From assembly GCF_900141855.1 (NCBI RefSeq), contig NZ_FQYU01000003.1:124001-188000 (forward strand): a DNA stretch of 64,000 nt, given 5' to 3'. Made by a program: the position numbers and the translations under genes. Source of the stretch: Pseudozobellia thermophila (GTDB lineage: Bacteria; Bacteroidota; Bacteroidia; Flavobacteriales; Flavobacteriaceae). This document shows, piece after piece, positions 18,723-28,544 of the stretch. Within the stretch, counting starts at the first letter, position 1; each line of letters opens with the position of its first letter. The notes below the pieces were generated by a model. It ran no database searches. It saw only the letters and a program-made list of their open reading frames with translations, and was not told where the DNA came from.

Positions 18723-18730
18723 TATCTTTG
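18723..18730 (+). promoter_or_regulatory. -7 box of the Ca2+/Na+ antiporter gene
   Basis: TATCTTTG matches the Bacteroidota TAnnTTTG box. It rules out the upstream in-frame ATG at 18717, which would lie in the promoter, and supports the start at 18753. Confidence 0.6.
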
Positions 18731-18752
18731 CGTAACATCCATTAACCATTTC

Positions 18753-19691
18753 ATGCAAAACCTTCTCTTTATTATCCTTGGCCTCGCACTTTTGATCGCT
18801 GGGGGTAATTGGCTTCTAAAGTCGGCCGTGGCCCTTTCCCTTCGTTTGCATATTCCCAAGATCGTGATAGGTATGACCGTGGTCTCCTTTGCGACTTCGG
18901 CACCGGAGCTTATCGTGAGCATTAAATCGGCCCTCGATGGTTTTCCCGATTTGGCCTTGGGCAACGTTGTAGGCTCGAATATCGCCAATTTAGGCTTGGT
19001 TTTGGGGGTTACCGTCATATTGGGCAGCATCGATGTAAACAAGAGCTTCTATACCACCGATTGGCCCGTGATGATGCTGGCTTCGTTTTTGTTTTTCGGC
19101 TTTGTTTATTTCGACGGGGTCATAGAATCGTACGAAGGTATAGTCATGGTGGTTTTCCTGTTTCTCTTCCTGGTCTATCTCCTGCGCTTCCAGAAACCGG
19201 CGGTGGTCGATGAAATGCCCGAAGACGATGTGCCCTTGCCCTTGTACAAGACCGTACTGTTTTTAGGGTTGGGGGGCACGGCCTTGTGGGGCGGTTCGGA
19301 GCTCTTGATCGATGGTGCGGTCGGCTTTGCGAAAAGCTATGGGGTGAGTGAAAGGGTGGTCGGTGTAACGGTTATATCGGTAGGTACGAGTATACCTGAA
19401 CTGGCGGCCTCGATAATCGCGGTCATAAAAAAGGAAAAGGCCATATCGTTGGGCAACCTGATCGGGTCGAATATCTTTAATATCTTGGCCGTACTTGGCA
19501 TTACTTCGATCATAACCCCGATTACCGTGGTGGATCAGGGCTTGGTGGAGAACGATATTTTTTGGATGCTGGGTATTTCCTTCCTCTTGCTGCCCTTGGT
19601 GTTTTTTCCAAAAGGCTTACGGCTTGGGTGGCGCGATGGATTGATCCTGGTTGCCGTTTATGCGGCCTTTATATATGTCACCATCGGTTGA
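18753..19691 (+). CDS. Calcium/sodium antiporter (CaCA family, YrbG-like)
   Basis: A 312-aa inner-membrane protein with about ten helices in two related halves. Each half carries the CaCA alpha repeat: SFATSAPELIVS with GNVVGSNIANLGLVLG, then SVGTSIPELAAS with GNLIGSNIFNILAVLG. The acidic residues in the two PEL motifs are the ion ligands of the family. The middle loop is short and acidic (EMPEDDVPL). The start at 18753 follows a TATCTTTG box. It is a single-gene unit ending at a bidirectional terminator shared with convergent glnII. Confidence 0.93.
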   Translation: MQNLLFIILGLALLIAGGNWLLKSAVALSLRLHIPKIVIGMTVVSFATSAPELIVSIKSALDGFPDLALGNVVGSNIANLGLVLGVTVILGSIDVNKSFYTTDWPVMMLASFLFFGFVYFDGVIESYEGIVMVVFLFLFLVYLLRFQKPAVVDEMPEDDVPLPLYKTVLFLGLGGTALWGGSELLIDGAVGFAKSYGVSERVVGVTVISVGTSIPELAASIIAVIKKEKAISLGNLIGSNIFNILAVLGITSIITPITVVDQGLVENDIFWMLGISFLLLPLVFFPKGLRLGWRDGLILVAVYAAFIYVTIG

Positions 19692-19732
19692 TGGTCTTAG
19701 GGAAAAACCTCTCTATTGGCCTTTAAACATAA

Positions 19733-19762
19733 AAAAAGCCCCGATCAACATCGGGGCTTTTT
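19733..19762. terminator. Bidirectional terminator between antiporter gene and glnII
   Basis: A perfect 13-bp stem (AAAAAGCCCCGAT with ATCGGGGCTTTTT) and 4-nt loop, with A and T runs on both sides, lies between two convergent genes. Confidence 0.9.
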
Positions 19763-19794
19763 AATTGGGTCAACAATTAATTGTTACGATTTAA

Positions 19795-20811
19795 TTACAA
19801 TTCGGCAGACTTTACGGTCTTGATGATTCTACCTGCAATTTTATAGGGGTCGCCGTTTGAGGCAGGTCTTCTGTCTTCCAGCCAACCTTTCCAACCGCTT
19901 TCTACGGTAGCGATGGGAATACGTATCGACGCACCACGGTCGGAGATTCCGTAAGAGAAATCGTTGATCGAGGCCGTTTCATGAAGTCCGGTCAAACGCT
20001 GGTCGTTGAACTCACCGTAGACTTCGATGTGCTCTTTGACAACGGGTCTAAAGGCTTCACAGATTTTCTCGTAAACTTCTTTTGAGCCGGCATTTCTTAA
20101 GGTGGAGTTCGAGAAGTTGGCGTGCATACCCGAACCGTTCCAGTCCATATCTTTTCCTAGTGGTTTTGGATGGTATTCGATATAGTATCCGTATTGTTCG
20201 GTCAATCGGTCCAAAAGGTATCTGGCGACCCACAATTCGTCACCGGCCAATTTGGCTCCCTTGGCGAACAATTGGAATTCCCACTGGCCACAGGCCACTT
20301 CTTGGTTGATGCCTTCAAAGTTAAGTCCGGCGGCGATACAAAGGTCGGCGTGCTCTTCTACCAACTGGCGGCCATGGGTGTTCTTACCTCCGACCGAACA
20401 GTAGTAAAGGCCTTGTGGGGCCGGGTAGCCACCGACAGGGAAGCCCAAGGGTAGTTGGGTGTGGGTATCCATTATAAAGTACTCCTGCTCAAAACCAAAC
20501 CAGAAATCATTGTCATCATCGTCAATGGTAGCTCTACCGTTGGAGGGGTGGGGTGTGCCGTCGGCATTCAATACCTCGGTCATGACCAAGTATCCGTCCT
20601 TTCTTGCCGGGTCGGGAAAAATTGCTACGGGTTTTAATATGCAATCCGAATCACCACCTTCAGCTTGTCGTGTTGAACTTCCATCAAAAGACCACATTGG
20701 GCAATCTTCCAATTTACCGCTAAAGTCGTTTACGACCTTAGTTTTGCTACGCATGTTCTGCGTTGGGAAATATCCGTCCAACCAGATGTATTCTAATTTT
20801 GTTTTGCTCAT
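19795..20811 (-). CDS. glnII: Glutamine synthetase type II (eukaryote-like)
   Basis: A 338-aa cytoplasmic enzyme that joins ammonium and glutamate with ATP. Diagnostic segments are LEYIWLDGY and MWSFDGSST in the beta-grasp domain, then FGFEQEYFI, the GINQEVACGQWEFQ block, MDWNGSGMHANFS and RGASIRIP. The length is that of GSII rather than GSI (about 470). Its promoter region is shared with divergent GSIII. A TATTTTTG -7 box at 20849-20856 and an inverted repeat 25 bp further up resemble the glnK promoter, suggesting nitrogen control. Confidence 0.95.
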   Translation of the reverse strand: MSKTKLEYIWLDGYFPTQNMRSKTKVVNDFSGKLEDCPMWSFDGSSTRQAEGGDSDCILKPVAIFPDPARKDGYLVMTEVLNADGTPHPSNGRATIDDDDNDFWFGFEQEYFIMDTHTQLPLGFPVGGYPAPQGLYYCSVGGKNTHGRQLVEEHADLCIAAGLNFEGINQEVACGQWEFQLFAKGAKLAGDELWVARYLLDRLTEQYGYYIEYHPKPLGKDMDWNGSGMHANFSNSTLRNAGSKEVYEKICEAFRPVVKEHIEVYGEFNDQRLTGLHETASINDFSYGISDRGASIRIPIATVESGWKGWLEDRRPASNGDPYKIAGRIIKTVKSAEL

Positions 20812-20848
20812 AATTTAAAGAAAGTTAAAAATTTAATTCTCAGACGAA

Positions 20849-20856
20849 CAAAAATA
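20849..20856 (-). promoter_or_regulatory. -7 box of glnII
   Basis: On the minus strand this reads TATTTTTG, a full match to TAnnTTTG, 38 nt before the glnII start. Confidence 0.6.
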
Positions 20857-20871
20857 TGTTTTTTGATGATA

Positions 20872-20893
20872 TATCCTATTTTTTAGGGGGGTA
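20872..20893. promoter_or_regulatory. Candidate nitrogen operator at glnII (site A)
   Basis: Inverted repeat CCTA-TTTTT-TAGG extended by GGGG, centred near 20881, 25 bp upstream of the glnII -7 box, i.e. near position -40. The same element at the same distance occurs at glnK. Confidence 0.55.
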
Positions 20894-20931
20894 AATCTCA
20901 AAAAAATACATAAAATTCAGGATACCCCTTT

Positions 20932-20955
20932 TTTTGGAGGGGTATTTTAAAGTAT
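20932..20955. promoter_or_regulatory. Candidate nitrogen operator at glnN (site B)
   Basis: ATACCCC and GGGGTAT form perfect 7-bp arms around a 10-nt T-rich spacer. The site lies about 70-95 nt upstream of the glnN start and some 60 bp from site A. Confidence 0.55.
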
Positions 20956-21025
20956 GTGGAAATTATCTTCTTTTTATTATTAAATCCTTAATTGCTATTT
21001 TAGCGGCCAAATTAAACACCGTCAC

Positions 21026-23212
21026 ATGTCAATACAACGATTTGATGCCATCTCCGAAAGTCAGAAAAGAACCCCTGTCGTAGTAACCGAAACAGGAAGA
21101 AGGTCAGAGCTTTACGCCGCGAATGTCTTTAACGATGAGCGCATGCTCCAGTACCTTACCAAAGATGCCTTGGAGAGTGTTCGCAATGCCATTTTTTCAG
21201 GTACGAAGATCAATCGTAAAATCGCCGACCAGGTGGCCGAGGCGATGAAGGGCTGGGCCATTTCCATGGGGGCTACGCACTATACCCATTGGTTTCAACC
21301 ATTGACGGGTGCCACCGCCGAAAAACACGATGCCTTTTTTGACTTGCTGTCCGATGGCAAGGCCCTTGAAAAATTCGGGGGCGCGCAATTGGTGCAGCAA
21401 GAACCGGATGCTTCGAGCTTCCCGAGCGGGGGTATCAGGAATACCTTCGAGGCTAGGGGATATACGGCCTGGGATCCGACAAGTCCAGCTTTTGTTTACG
21501 GTACCACCCTCTGTATCCCCACCATTTTCGTGTCCTATACGGGCGAGGCCCTTGATAACAAGACTCCCTTGTTGCGTTCCTTGAACGCCTTGGACGAAGC
21601 GGCAACGGGCGTGGCCAAATATTTTGATAAGAATGTGGTAAAGGTCAACGCGACCCTTGGTTGGGAGCAGGAGTACTTTTTGGTGGACAGGGCATTGGCC
21701 AACTCGCGTACCGATATAAGTCTTACCGGCCGAACCCTGATAGGCAATGCCGCGGCCAAGGGCCAGCAATTGGATGATCATTATTTTGGCGTGATCCCGG
21801 GCAGGGCCATCGCTTTTATGAAAGAATTGGAAAAGGAATGCCTTCTAGTGGGAATTCCCGTAAAGACGCGACATAACGAAGTGGCGCCCAATCAGTTCGA
21901 AATAGCCCCGGTCTTTGAAGAGGCCAATTTGGCGGTCGACCACAACCTGCTCCTTATGGACGTAATGGACAAAGTGGCCACAAAACACAATTTTAAGGTG
22001 CTCTTCCACGAAAAGCCCTTTGCCGGGATCAACGGTTCGGGCAAGCATAACAACTGGTCGCTTACGACCGACACCGGGGTGAACCTCTTGAGTCCCGGTT
22101 CCACACCGATGAAGAACCTGCAGTTCCTGACCTTTTTTATCAATACGATCAAGGCCGTCGACAATTATGAGGAACTTTTGCGTTCTTCGATAGCCTCGGC
22201 CAGTAACGACCACAGATTGGGTTCGAACGAGGCTCCTCCCACCGTTTTTTCGATATTTATAGGAAGTCAGTTGAACAACGTGCTCGACGAGCTGGAAGGG
22301 GTTACCAAAGGCAGGCTTTCCCCCGAGGAAAAAACCGAGCTCAAACTGAACGTTGTCGGTAAGATTCCCGAAATCTTGCTCGACAATACGGATCGCAACC
22401 GAACATCCCCCTTCGCCTTTACCGGAAATAAGTTCGAAATGCGGGGCGTGGGGGCAAAGACCAATTGTGCAAAGCCGATGACGATATTGAACACCATCGT
22501 CGCCAAGCAGTTGCAGGATTTTAAAAAGGAGGTCGACACCCTTATCGATAAGAAAAACCTTAAAAAGGACGAGGCGGTATTCAATGTACTGCGCGAGTAT
22601 ATAAAGACCTCAAAGCGGATACGCTTCGATGGCGATGGCTATAGCGACGATTGGGAAAAGGAAGCCAAGCGCAGAAAGCTGAGCAACAACAAGAATACGC
22701 CCCAGGCCCTGCAGGTGCTCACCTCAAAAGAGAGTATGGAGCTCTTTAGAAGCATGGGCGTGCTGAGCGAAACCGAGGTCAAGGCCCGACAGGAGGTGGA
22801 ATTGGAGTCGTATGTCATGCACCTTCAGATCGAGGCCAGGGTATTAAAGGAAATGGTGTACAACCAAGTGATCCCCGCTTCGGTAGACTACCAAAGTTCA
22901 TTGATCAAAAACGTTCTCGGACTTAAGGAAATTTACGGGGCGGCACATAAGAGCCTGTCCGATGCTACCTCAAGCATCATAGAACAGATCGGCGAAAATA
23001 TTACCGAGCTCAAAAAAAAGACCGATGCCATGGTTATTGCCGGTGCCAAGGCCGAGAAGATTTCGGATACCCATAAAAAGGCATTTGCCTTTTGCGACAA
23101 CGTAAAGCCTTATTTTGATGGAATAAGGGAGCATTGCGACAAACTCGAGGAGTTGGTCGACGACCGTTTGTGGCCCTTGACCAAGTATCGCGAGATCTTG
23201 TTCATAAAATAA
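21026..23212 (+). CDS. glnN: Glutamine synthetase type III
   Basis: A 728-aa enzyme, the usual length of the large GSIII class of Bacteroidota and cyanobacteria. Typical blocks are RSELYAANVFNDERM, GATHYTHWFQPLTG, GWEQEYFLVDRAL, VKTRHNEVAPNQFEIAP, GINGSGKHNNWSL, SIFIGSQLN and NRTSPFAFTGNKFEMRG. It makes glutamine in a large double-ring complex. It is divergent from glnII with 214 nt between them, holding two related inverted repeats, so both synthetases may answer to one nitrogen regulator. A GSII and a GSIII side by side suggests division of labour. Confidence 0.96.
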   Translation: MSIQRFDAISESQKRTPVVVTETGRRSELYAANVFNDERMLQYLTKDALESVRNAIFSGTKINRKIADQVAEAMKGWAISMGATHYTHWFQPLTGATAEKHDAFFDLLSDGKALEKFGGAQLVQQEPDASSFPSGGIRNTFEARGYTAWDPTSPAFVYGTTLCIPTIFVSYTGEALDNKTPLLRSLNALDEAATGVAKYFDKNVVKVNATLGWEQEYFLVDRALANSRTDISLTGRTLIGNAAAKGQQLDDHYFGVIPGRAIAFMKELEKECLLVGIPVKTRHNEVAPNQFEIAPVFEEANLAVDHNLLLMDVMDKVATKHNFKVLFHEKPFAGINGSGKHNNWSLTTDTGVNLLSPGSTPMKNLQFLTFFINTIKAVDNYEELLRSSIASASNDHRLGSNEAPPTVFSIFIGSQLNNVLDELEGVTKGRLSPEEKTELKLNVVGKIPEILLDNTDRNRTSPFAFTGNKFEMRGVGAKTNCAKPMTILNTIVAKQLQDFKKEVDTLIDKKNLKKDEAVFNVLREYIKTSKRIRFDGDGYSDDWEKEAKRRKLSNNKNTPQALQVLTSKESMELFRSMGVLSETEVKARQEVELESYVMHLQIEARVLKEMVYNQVIPASVDYQSSLIKNVLGLKEIYGAAHKSLSDATSSIIEQIGENITELKKKTDAMVIAGAKAEKISDTHKKAFAFCDNVKPYFDGIREHCDKLEELVDDRLWPLTKYREILFIK

Positions 23213-23295
23213 TGGGCCTTTCTTGGGCTGAAAGCACCTAACCTGAACTTTTACAAAGTTTGTGGGCCAAGGATAGCATTATAAACGGAATACCT

Positions 23296-23303
23296 TATTT
23301 TTG
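23296..23303 (+). promoter_or_regulatory. -7 box of purM
   Basis: TATTTTTG matches TAnnTTTG. It overlaps the upstream in-frame TTG at 23301, so the ATG at 23322 is the better start. Confidence 0.6.
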
Positions 23304-23321
23304 CGCCAAACCGTCAAAGAA

Positions 23322-24503
23322 ATGAGTTCGTCAACCAGCGAAAGATACAGTAAGCGAGGTGTCAGCGCTTCCAAAGAGGATGTCCACAACGCCATTAAAA
23401 ACATCGACAAGGGGCTTTATCCCAAGGCCTTTTGTAAAATTGTTCCCGATTATTTGACCAACGATCCCGAGTATTGCTTGGTCATGCATGCCGATGGGGC
23501 GGGCACCAAGTCTTCCCTGGCCTATATGTACTGGAAGGAGACCGGCGATATTTCCGTTTGGAAGGGAATTGCCCAAGATGCCCTGGTCATGAACATCGAC
23601 GATTTGATCTGCGTAGGGGCCACGGACGGGATTATGCTTTCCTCGACCATAGGAAGAAACAAAAATTTGATTCCCGGAGAGGTGATTTCGGCCATTATCA
23701 ACGGTACCGAGGAACTGATCGCCGACTTGGCCGAACACGGTATAACCATACACTCCACCGGGGGTGAAACGGCCGATGTAGGCGATTTGGTACGTACCAT
23801 AATCGTCGACTCAACGGTTACGGCCCGCATGAGGAAAAGCCAAGTGATCGACAACGCCAATATACGTCCGGGCGATGTTATCGTCGGGCTGGCCTCCTAT
23901 GGGCAGGCGACCTATGAAAAGGAATACAACGGCGGGATGGGAAGTAACGGACTCACTTCGGCCAGGCACGATGTGTTCGCCAAATACCTGGCCAAAAAGT
24001 ATCCTGAAAGTTACGATCCCTCCGTACCCGGGGATCTCGTATACTCGGGTGCCGTAAAGTTGACCGATACCGTCGAAGGGGTGCCCTTGGATGCCGGCAA
24101 ACTGGTGCTGTCGCCTACGCGTACCTATGCGCCCATCGTTAAGAGGATGCTTGAAAAATACTCCTCCGAAGAAATTCATGGTATGGTGCATTGCAGCGGA
24201 GGGGCCCAGACCAAGATCTTACACTTTATAGATAAGGGACTCCATGTGATAAAGGATAATCTTTTCGATGTGCCTCCTTTGTTCCGTATGATCCAAGAAC
24301 AGTCCCACACCGATTGGAAGGAAATGTACCAGGTCTTTAACTGCGGACATCGATTGGAGGTCTATACCGATCGGACGACCGCCGACGATTTGATCGCGAT
24401 TGCCGCCGGATTTGGGGTAGAGGCTCAAATAATCGGGCGTGTCGAGGCCTGCGGTGAAAAGAAACTCACAATTGCAAGTGAGTACGGTACCTTTGAATAT
24501 TAA
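23322..24503 (+). CDS. purM: Phosphoribosylformylglycinamidine cyclo-ligase (AIR synthetase)
   Basis: A 393-aa cytoplasmic enzyme of purine synthesis that closes the imidazole ring with ATP. The fold shows in RYSKRGVSASKEDV, MHADGAGTKSSLAY, DALVMNIDDLICVGA, HSTGGETADVGDLV, GLASYGQATYE and MVHCSGGAQTKI. Bacteroidota versions are longer than the E. coli enzyme (about 345), as here. The start at 23322 is favoured by the promoter box just before it. It is not linked to other purine genes in this window apart from purU and apt at a distance. Confidence 0.93.
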   Translation: MSSSTSERYSKRGVSASKEDVHNAIKNIDKGLYPKAFCKIVPDYLTNDPEYCLVMHADGAGTKSSLAYMYWKETGDISVWKGIAQDALVMNIDDLICVGATDGIMLSSTIGRNKNLIPGEVISAIINGTEELIADLAEHGITIHSTGGETADVGDLVRTIIVDSTVTARMRKSQVIDNANIRPGDVIVGLASYGQATYEKEYNGGMGSNGLTSARHDVFAKYLAKKYPESYDPSVPGDLVYSGAVKLTDTVEGVPLDAGKLVLSPTRTYAPIVKRMLEKYSSEEIHGMVHCSGGAQTKILHFIDKGLHVIKDNLFDVPPLFRMIQEQSHTDWKEMYQVFNCGHRLEVYTDRTTADDLIAIAAGFGVEAQIIGRVEACGEKKLTIASEYGTFEY

Positions 24504-24557
24504 GGCATACGATTACCATAAATACTGCGTTTTTATTGTATAACGTATTGCTTTTTT

Positions 24558-25004
24558 ATGGAAAGAAAACAATTTTTAAAAAGTATGGGGGCGGCCGCGG
24601 CCTTTGCGGTTTCCTTTCCTTGCCTCCACGGTTGCTCCAAGGATGGGGATGGCGGTGAAGGAGGGGATCACGAAGTGCCGACCGGGGTCGATTTTACCTT
24701 GGACCTAAATGCTCCTGAGAATGCCGCCTTGGCCAATAATGGGGGCTATGTGCTCAAAAATCTGGTCGTGGTGGCCAAAAACCTTGAAGGGGAGTATGTA
24801 GCGGCAAGCCAGGTATGTAGCCACGAAGGGTATGATGAGGTGCGCTTTGTTTCCCAAAACGATGGAATATTCTATTGCGACGTCCACGGATCCCGCTTCG
24901 AACAGGACGGAAGCCCGATCAATCAGGTAGATGGGGCGGAAGCCAAGCCCTTGAAAATATTCAAGACCGAACTTTCTGAAAATTTACTCCGCGTTTTTGA
25001 ATAA
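24558..25004 (+). CDS. Rieske [2Fe-2S] lipoprotein
   Basis: A 148-aa exported protein. The N-terminus (ERKQFLKSMG then a hydrophobic stretch) is followed by a lipobox L-H-G-C26. Cluster ligands are C87-S-H89 and C107-D-V-H110, the normal Rieske spacing. It lacks the disulfide Cys pair of bc1-type Rieske proteins, as in soluble or accessory types. It is probably anchored in the periplasm and passes electrons to or from an unknown partner. The downstream thioredoxin and ApbE genes follow closely, which suggests a periplasmic redox operon. Confidence 0.88.
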   Translation: MERKQFLKSMGAAAAFAVSFPCLHGCSKDGDGGEGGDHEVPTGVDFTLDLNAPENAALANNGGYVLKNLVVVAKNLEGEYVAASQVCSHEGYDEVRFVSQNDGIFYCDVHGSRFEQDGSPINQVDGAEAKPLKIFKTELSENLLRVFE

Positions 25005-25032
25005 ATGGCACGGTTTTGAATGTAGGCAGGTA

Positions 25033-25467
25033 ATGCGAGGTTTTCTAATTCTATTGGCCGTATTGTTTACGTCTTCCGGTTTTGCACAAAATTGGGAGGC
25101 CGGGTTTGACAGTGCCTTACAGAAGGCCAAGAGTGCCGACAGGCCCTTGGTACTCGTTTTTGCCGGTTCCGACTGGTGCGGCCCCTGTATTAAGCTGGAT
25201 AGGAACATATGGCAGTCGGAGGCATTTAAGGCTTATGCACGGGAAAACTACGTACTCTACAAGGCCGATTTCCCTAGAAAAAAGGCCAATCGCCTTCCGG
25301 ACGATTTGCAGGAAGAAAATGACAGGTTGGCCGAAAAGTACAACCCCAAGGGATATTTTCCCTTGGTAGTGGTGTTGAACGGCGAAGGTCGGGTTTTGGG
25401 TAAGACCGGGTTCGCCAATGTTTCACCGGAGGAATATATATCAACTTTAAATGCTTTTGTCAAGTGA
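25033..25467 (+). CDS. Secreted thioredoxin-fold protein
   Basis: A 144-aa protein with a signal peptide (MRGFLILLAVLFTSSGFAQ) and a thioredoxin-like domain with the active site SDWCGPC. The start at 25033 is chosen because it begins the signal; the longer frame from 24997 overlaps the Rieske stop. The pattern (AKSADRPLVLVFAGSDWCGPCIKLD) is that of DUF255/thioredoxin_7-like periplasmic disulfide reductases. Its stop overlaps the GTG start of apbE, so the two are translationally coupled. Likely role: reduction of a periplasmic protein of the same pathway. Confidence 0.88.
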   Translation: MRGFLILLAVLFTSSGFAQNWEAGFDSALQKAKSADRPLVLVFAGSDWCGPCIKLDRNIWQSEAFKAYARENYVLYKADFPRKKANRLPDDLQEENDRLAEKYNPKGYFPLVVVLNGEGRVLGKTGFANVSPEEYISTLNAFVK

Positions 25468-26462
25468 GGTCCTGGTTGTCCATACTGTGTGTCTTCTTGG
25501 TTTGTAGCTTATGGGCGCAAGATCGGCCCTTGGTTACGGTGCACAAGGCTTTGGAGCTGATGGGAAGCCGGTTCGATATAACGGTGGTGGCCCATAATGA
25601 GGATGTGGGGTACATCAATATTGATGAGGCGACCGCCGAGATACAGCGTATAGAAAAACTGATATCGGCCTGGGATCCCGATTCGGAGACTTCCCTGATT
25701 AACAAAAATGCGGGCATCAGGCCCGTGGTGGTCAGTGCTGAGCTTTTCGCCTTGATCGAACGTTCGAAACAGATTTCCGAATTGACCGATGGGGCCTTTG
25801 ATATAAGCTATGCCTCGATGGACGGTATTTGGAAGTTCGATGGTTCAATGACCTCGATGCCAAGCCAATCGGAAATCAAAAATTCCATTGCCAAAGTGGG
25901 ATATAGGAACATTGTCTTAAACCACAAGGAACAAAGCGTATTCTTGGCCAAGAAAGGGATGAAAATTTCGTTCGGCGCCATTGGTAAGGGTTATGCCGCC
26001 GATAAGGCGAAAGAATTACTGGTCTCCAAACAAGTGGTCGGGGGCATTATCAATGCCGCGGGCGACCTTACGACATGGGGCACCAAGGCCAATGGGGAAA
26101 AATGGTTGATCGGTATCGCCAACCCCTTGAGCGAAGACCGTATTTTTTCTTGGCTGCCCATAGTTGAATCGTCCGTAGCGACATCGGGCAATTACGAAAA
26201 ACACGTCGTATTGGATGGTGTGAAGTATTCGCATATCATCGATCCGAGAACGGGTTACCCGGCTACCGGGGTCAATAGCGTATCTATTTTCGCCAAAAGT
26301 GCCGAAACTTGCGATGCACTGGCCACCGCGGTTTTTATATTGGGCAAGGAAGACGGACTGGCCTTGGTCAACCAACTTGGAGGTATTGAAGTCGTTCTTG
26401 TCGATGACCGCAATAAGATACACAAGAGCAGCGGTATTCTGTTGGATGAGGCATCGGAGTAA
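25464..26462 (+). CDS. apbE: FAD:protein FMN transferase
   Basis: A 332-aa exported enzyme that attaches FMN to threonine of periplasmic flavoproteins. Seen are a signal peptide ending SLWAQ, ELMGSRFDITV, SAWDPDSETSLIN, FGAIGKGYAADKA, NAAGDLTTWG, and the metal-binding C-terminal block HIIDPRTGYPATG with CDALATAVFILG. The start is GTG, overlapping the thioredoxin stop as GTGA. No NQR/RNF subunit or FMN-binding protein is in the window, so the acceptor is elsewhere. Confidence 0.93.
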   Translation: MRSWLSILCVFLVCSLWAQDRPLVTVHKALELMGSRFDITVVAHNEDVGYINIDEATAEIQRIEKLISAWDPDSETSLINKNAGIRPVVVSAELFALIERSKQISELTDGAFDISYASMDGIWKFDGSMTSMPSQSEIKNSIAKVGYRNIVLNHKEQSVFLAKKGMKISFGAIGKGYAADKAKELLVSKQVVGGIINAAGDLTTWGTKANGEKWLIGIANPLSEDRIFSWLPIVESSVATSGNYEKHVVLDGVKYSHIIDPRTGYPATGVNSVSIFAKSAETCDALATAVFILGKEDGLALVNQLGGIEVVLVDDRNKIHKSSGILLDEASE

Positions 26463-26580
26463 AGGCCCCCCGTTTTCGAGTGGCCCTTGTTTTTTCCTTT
26501 CCTTCTCCTTGGATCGCGGAATACTTGCCGAGAGATGTTCAAATTTGTCGTAAATTCGCAATCCAACCGAGGGTAAGGAT

Positions 26581-27657
26581 ATGATAGATAAATTAAATAT
26601 AGTCAAGCAACGTTTCGATGAGGTTTCCGACCTGATCATACAACCCGATGTCATATCGGACCAAAAGCGCTATGTAGAGCTGACAAAGGAGTATTCCGAC
26701 CTTAAGGAACTCGTGGCGAAGCGCGATGAATATTTGCGATTGACGGACAATATAAACGAGGCCGAGGAGATTATTGGTGACGGTAGTGATGCCGAAATGG
26801 TCGAAATGGCCAAGATGCAGCTCGAAGAGGCCAAGGAGCGGTTGCCCCAATTGGAAGAGGAAATCAAGTTGATGTTGATTCCCAAAGATCCCGAGGATGC
26901 CAAGGATGTCGTGGTCGAAATCAGGGCCGGTACCGGGGGTGACGAGGCCAGTATATTTGCCGGCGACCTGTTCAGGATGTACACCAAGTATTGCGAATCG
27001 AAAGGCTGGAAGACCAACGTTATCGATTTGAGCGAAGGTACCAGCGGCGGCTATAAGGAAATACAGTTCGAAGTCAACGGAAAGGATGTGTATGGCACCT
27101 TAAAGTTCGAGGCCGGTGTGCATCGCGTACAGCGCGTACCGCAGACCGAGACCCAGGGCAGGGTCCATACCAGTGCCGCAACGGTCATGGTGCTTCCCGA
27201 GGCCGAGGATTTTGACGTCCAGATCGACCCCAAGGATGTCCGGATCGACTATTTCTGTTCGTCGGGCCCCGGTGGTCAGTCGGTCAACACGACCTATTCC
27301 GCCGTGCGCTTAACGCATATTCCTACCGGTCTGGTGGCCCAATGCCAAGACCAAAAATCACAGCACAAGAACAAGGAAAAGGCATTTAAGGTCTTGCGTT
27401 CGAGGCTATACGACCTGGAGTTGGCCAAAAAACAGGAGGAAGATGCGGCGAAACGAAACTCGCAGGTGAGCAGCGGCGACCGTTCGGCGAAGATCAGGAC
27501 CTATAATTATCCGCAGGGAAGGGTGACGGACCATCGTATCGGTCTGACCCTCTACGACCTACAGAACATTATTGACGGCGATATACAAAAAATTATTGAT
27601 GAGCTTAGCCTGGTAGAGAACACCGAAAAATTGCGGGAGGCCTCGGAAACTTTCTGA
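26581..27657 (+). CDS. prfA: Peptide chain release factor 1
   Basis: A 358-aa cytoplasmic factor that ends translation at UAA and UAG. The catalytic GGQ is at 231-233 ([10 protein letters not shown]), and the stop-codon tripeptide is P187-Q-T189 in the PxT position. The length is normal for RF1. It is followed 66 nt later by pyrF. Confidence 0.97.
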   Translation: MIDKLNIVKQRFDEVSDLIIQPDVISDQKRYVELTKEYSDLKELVAKRDEYLRLTDNINEAEEIIGDGSDAEMVEMAKMQLEEAKERLPQLEEEIKLMLIPKDPEDAKDVVVEIRAGTGGDEASIFAGDLFRMYTKYCESKGWKTNVIDLSEGTSGGYKEIQFEVNGKDVYGTLKFEAGVHRVQRVPQTETQGRVHTSAATVMVLPEAEDFDVQIDPKDVRIDYFCSSGPGGQSVNTTYSAVRLTHIPTGLVAQCQDQKSQHKNKEKAFKVLRSRLYDLELAKKQEEDAAKRNSQVSSGDRSAKIRTYNYPQGRVTDHRIGLTLYDLQNIIDGDIQKIIDELSLVENTEKLREASETF

Positions 27658-27723
27658 CGGCCGGCCATTTACAAAAAGGTGCCGATTCGCTGCCCGAACA
27701 AGCCAAACTTTTAAACGACTACA

Positions 27724-28542
27724 GTGACTACCCAACAACTCGTTGACCAAATCCATAAAAAACAATCGTTTCTGTGCATCGGTTTGGATACCGATCTGGA
27801 AAAAATACCGGCCCATCTTCTGCAGGAGGAGGATCCCATTTTTGCCTTCAACAAGGCAATTATCGACGCAACGCACCATCTGTGCGTGGCCTATAAGCCC
27901 AATACGGCTTTTTACGAGGCCTATGGCTTAAAGGGATGGAAGTCGCTCGAGAAGACCATCGAATACCTTAATTCGAGCTATCCGGAGCTGTTCACGATCG
28001 CCGACGCCAAACGTGGCGATATTGGAAATACCTCTACCCGCTACGCCAAGGCCTTTTTTGAGGAGCTGAACTTCGATTCGCTGACCATTGCGCCCTATAT
28101 GGGAAGGGATTCGGTGGAACCGTTTTTGGAATTTAAGGACAAACACACCATTTTGTTGGCACTGACATCCAATGCAGGGGCCTTTGATTTTCAGACGCAA
28201 TCGGTCGATGGACAGGAGCTCTATAAAAAAGTGTTGGAAACTTCGAAAACCTATAAAAATTCCGAAAACCTGATGTATGTGGTAGGAGCTACAAAAGCGG
28301 AGTTCTTAAAGGAAATCAGGCAAATAATCCCTGAACGTTTTTTGTTGGTGCCCGGAGTGGGGGCCCAAGGAGGAAGCTTGGAAGAGGTATGCCGCTATGG
28401 AATGAACGAAAAGGTAGGTCTGCTTATCAATTCTTCAAGGGGAATCATATATGCCTCCGATACCCGCGATTTTGCCGAGAGTGCCGCACAGGAAGCGCAA
28501 AAGCTGAAAAACCAAATGGAATTGCTGTTGAAAAACAGATGA
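27724..28542 (+). CDS. pyrF: Orotidine 5'-phosphate decarboxylase (long type)
   Basis: A 272-aa enzyme making UMP from OMP. It has the type-2 PyrF pattern: [33 protein letters not shown], the catalytic [22 protein letters not shown] and [11 protein letters not shown]. The start is a GTG at 27724; no ATG lies nearby in frame. It probably shares a transcript with prfA. A 65-aa minus-strand gene ends 2 nt past its stop. Confidence 0.95.
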   Translation: MTTQQLVDQIHKKQSFLCIGLDTDLEKIPAHLLQEEDPIFAFNKAIIDATHHLCVAYKPNTAFYEAYGLKGWKSLEKTIEYLNSSYPELFTIADAKRGDIGNTSTRYAKAFFEELNFDSLTIAPYMGRDSVEPFLEFKDKHTILLALTSNAGAFDFQTQSVDGQELYKKVLETSKTYKNSENLMYVVGATKAEFLKEIRQIIPERFLLVPGVGAQGGSLEEVCRYGMNEKVGLLINSSRGIIYASDTRDFAESAAQEAQKLKNQMELLLKNR

Positions 28543-28544
28543 GG

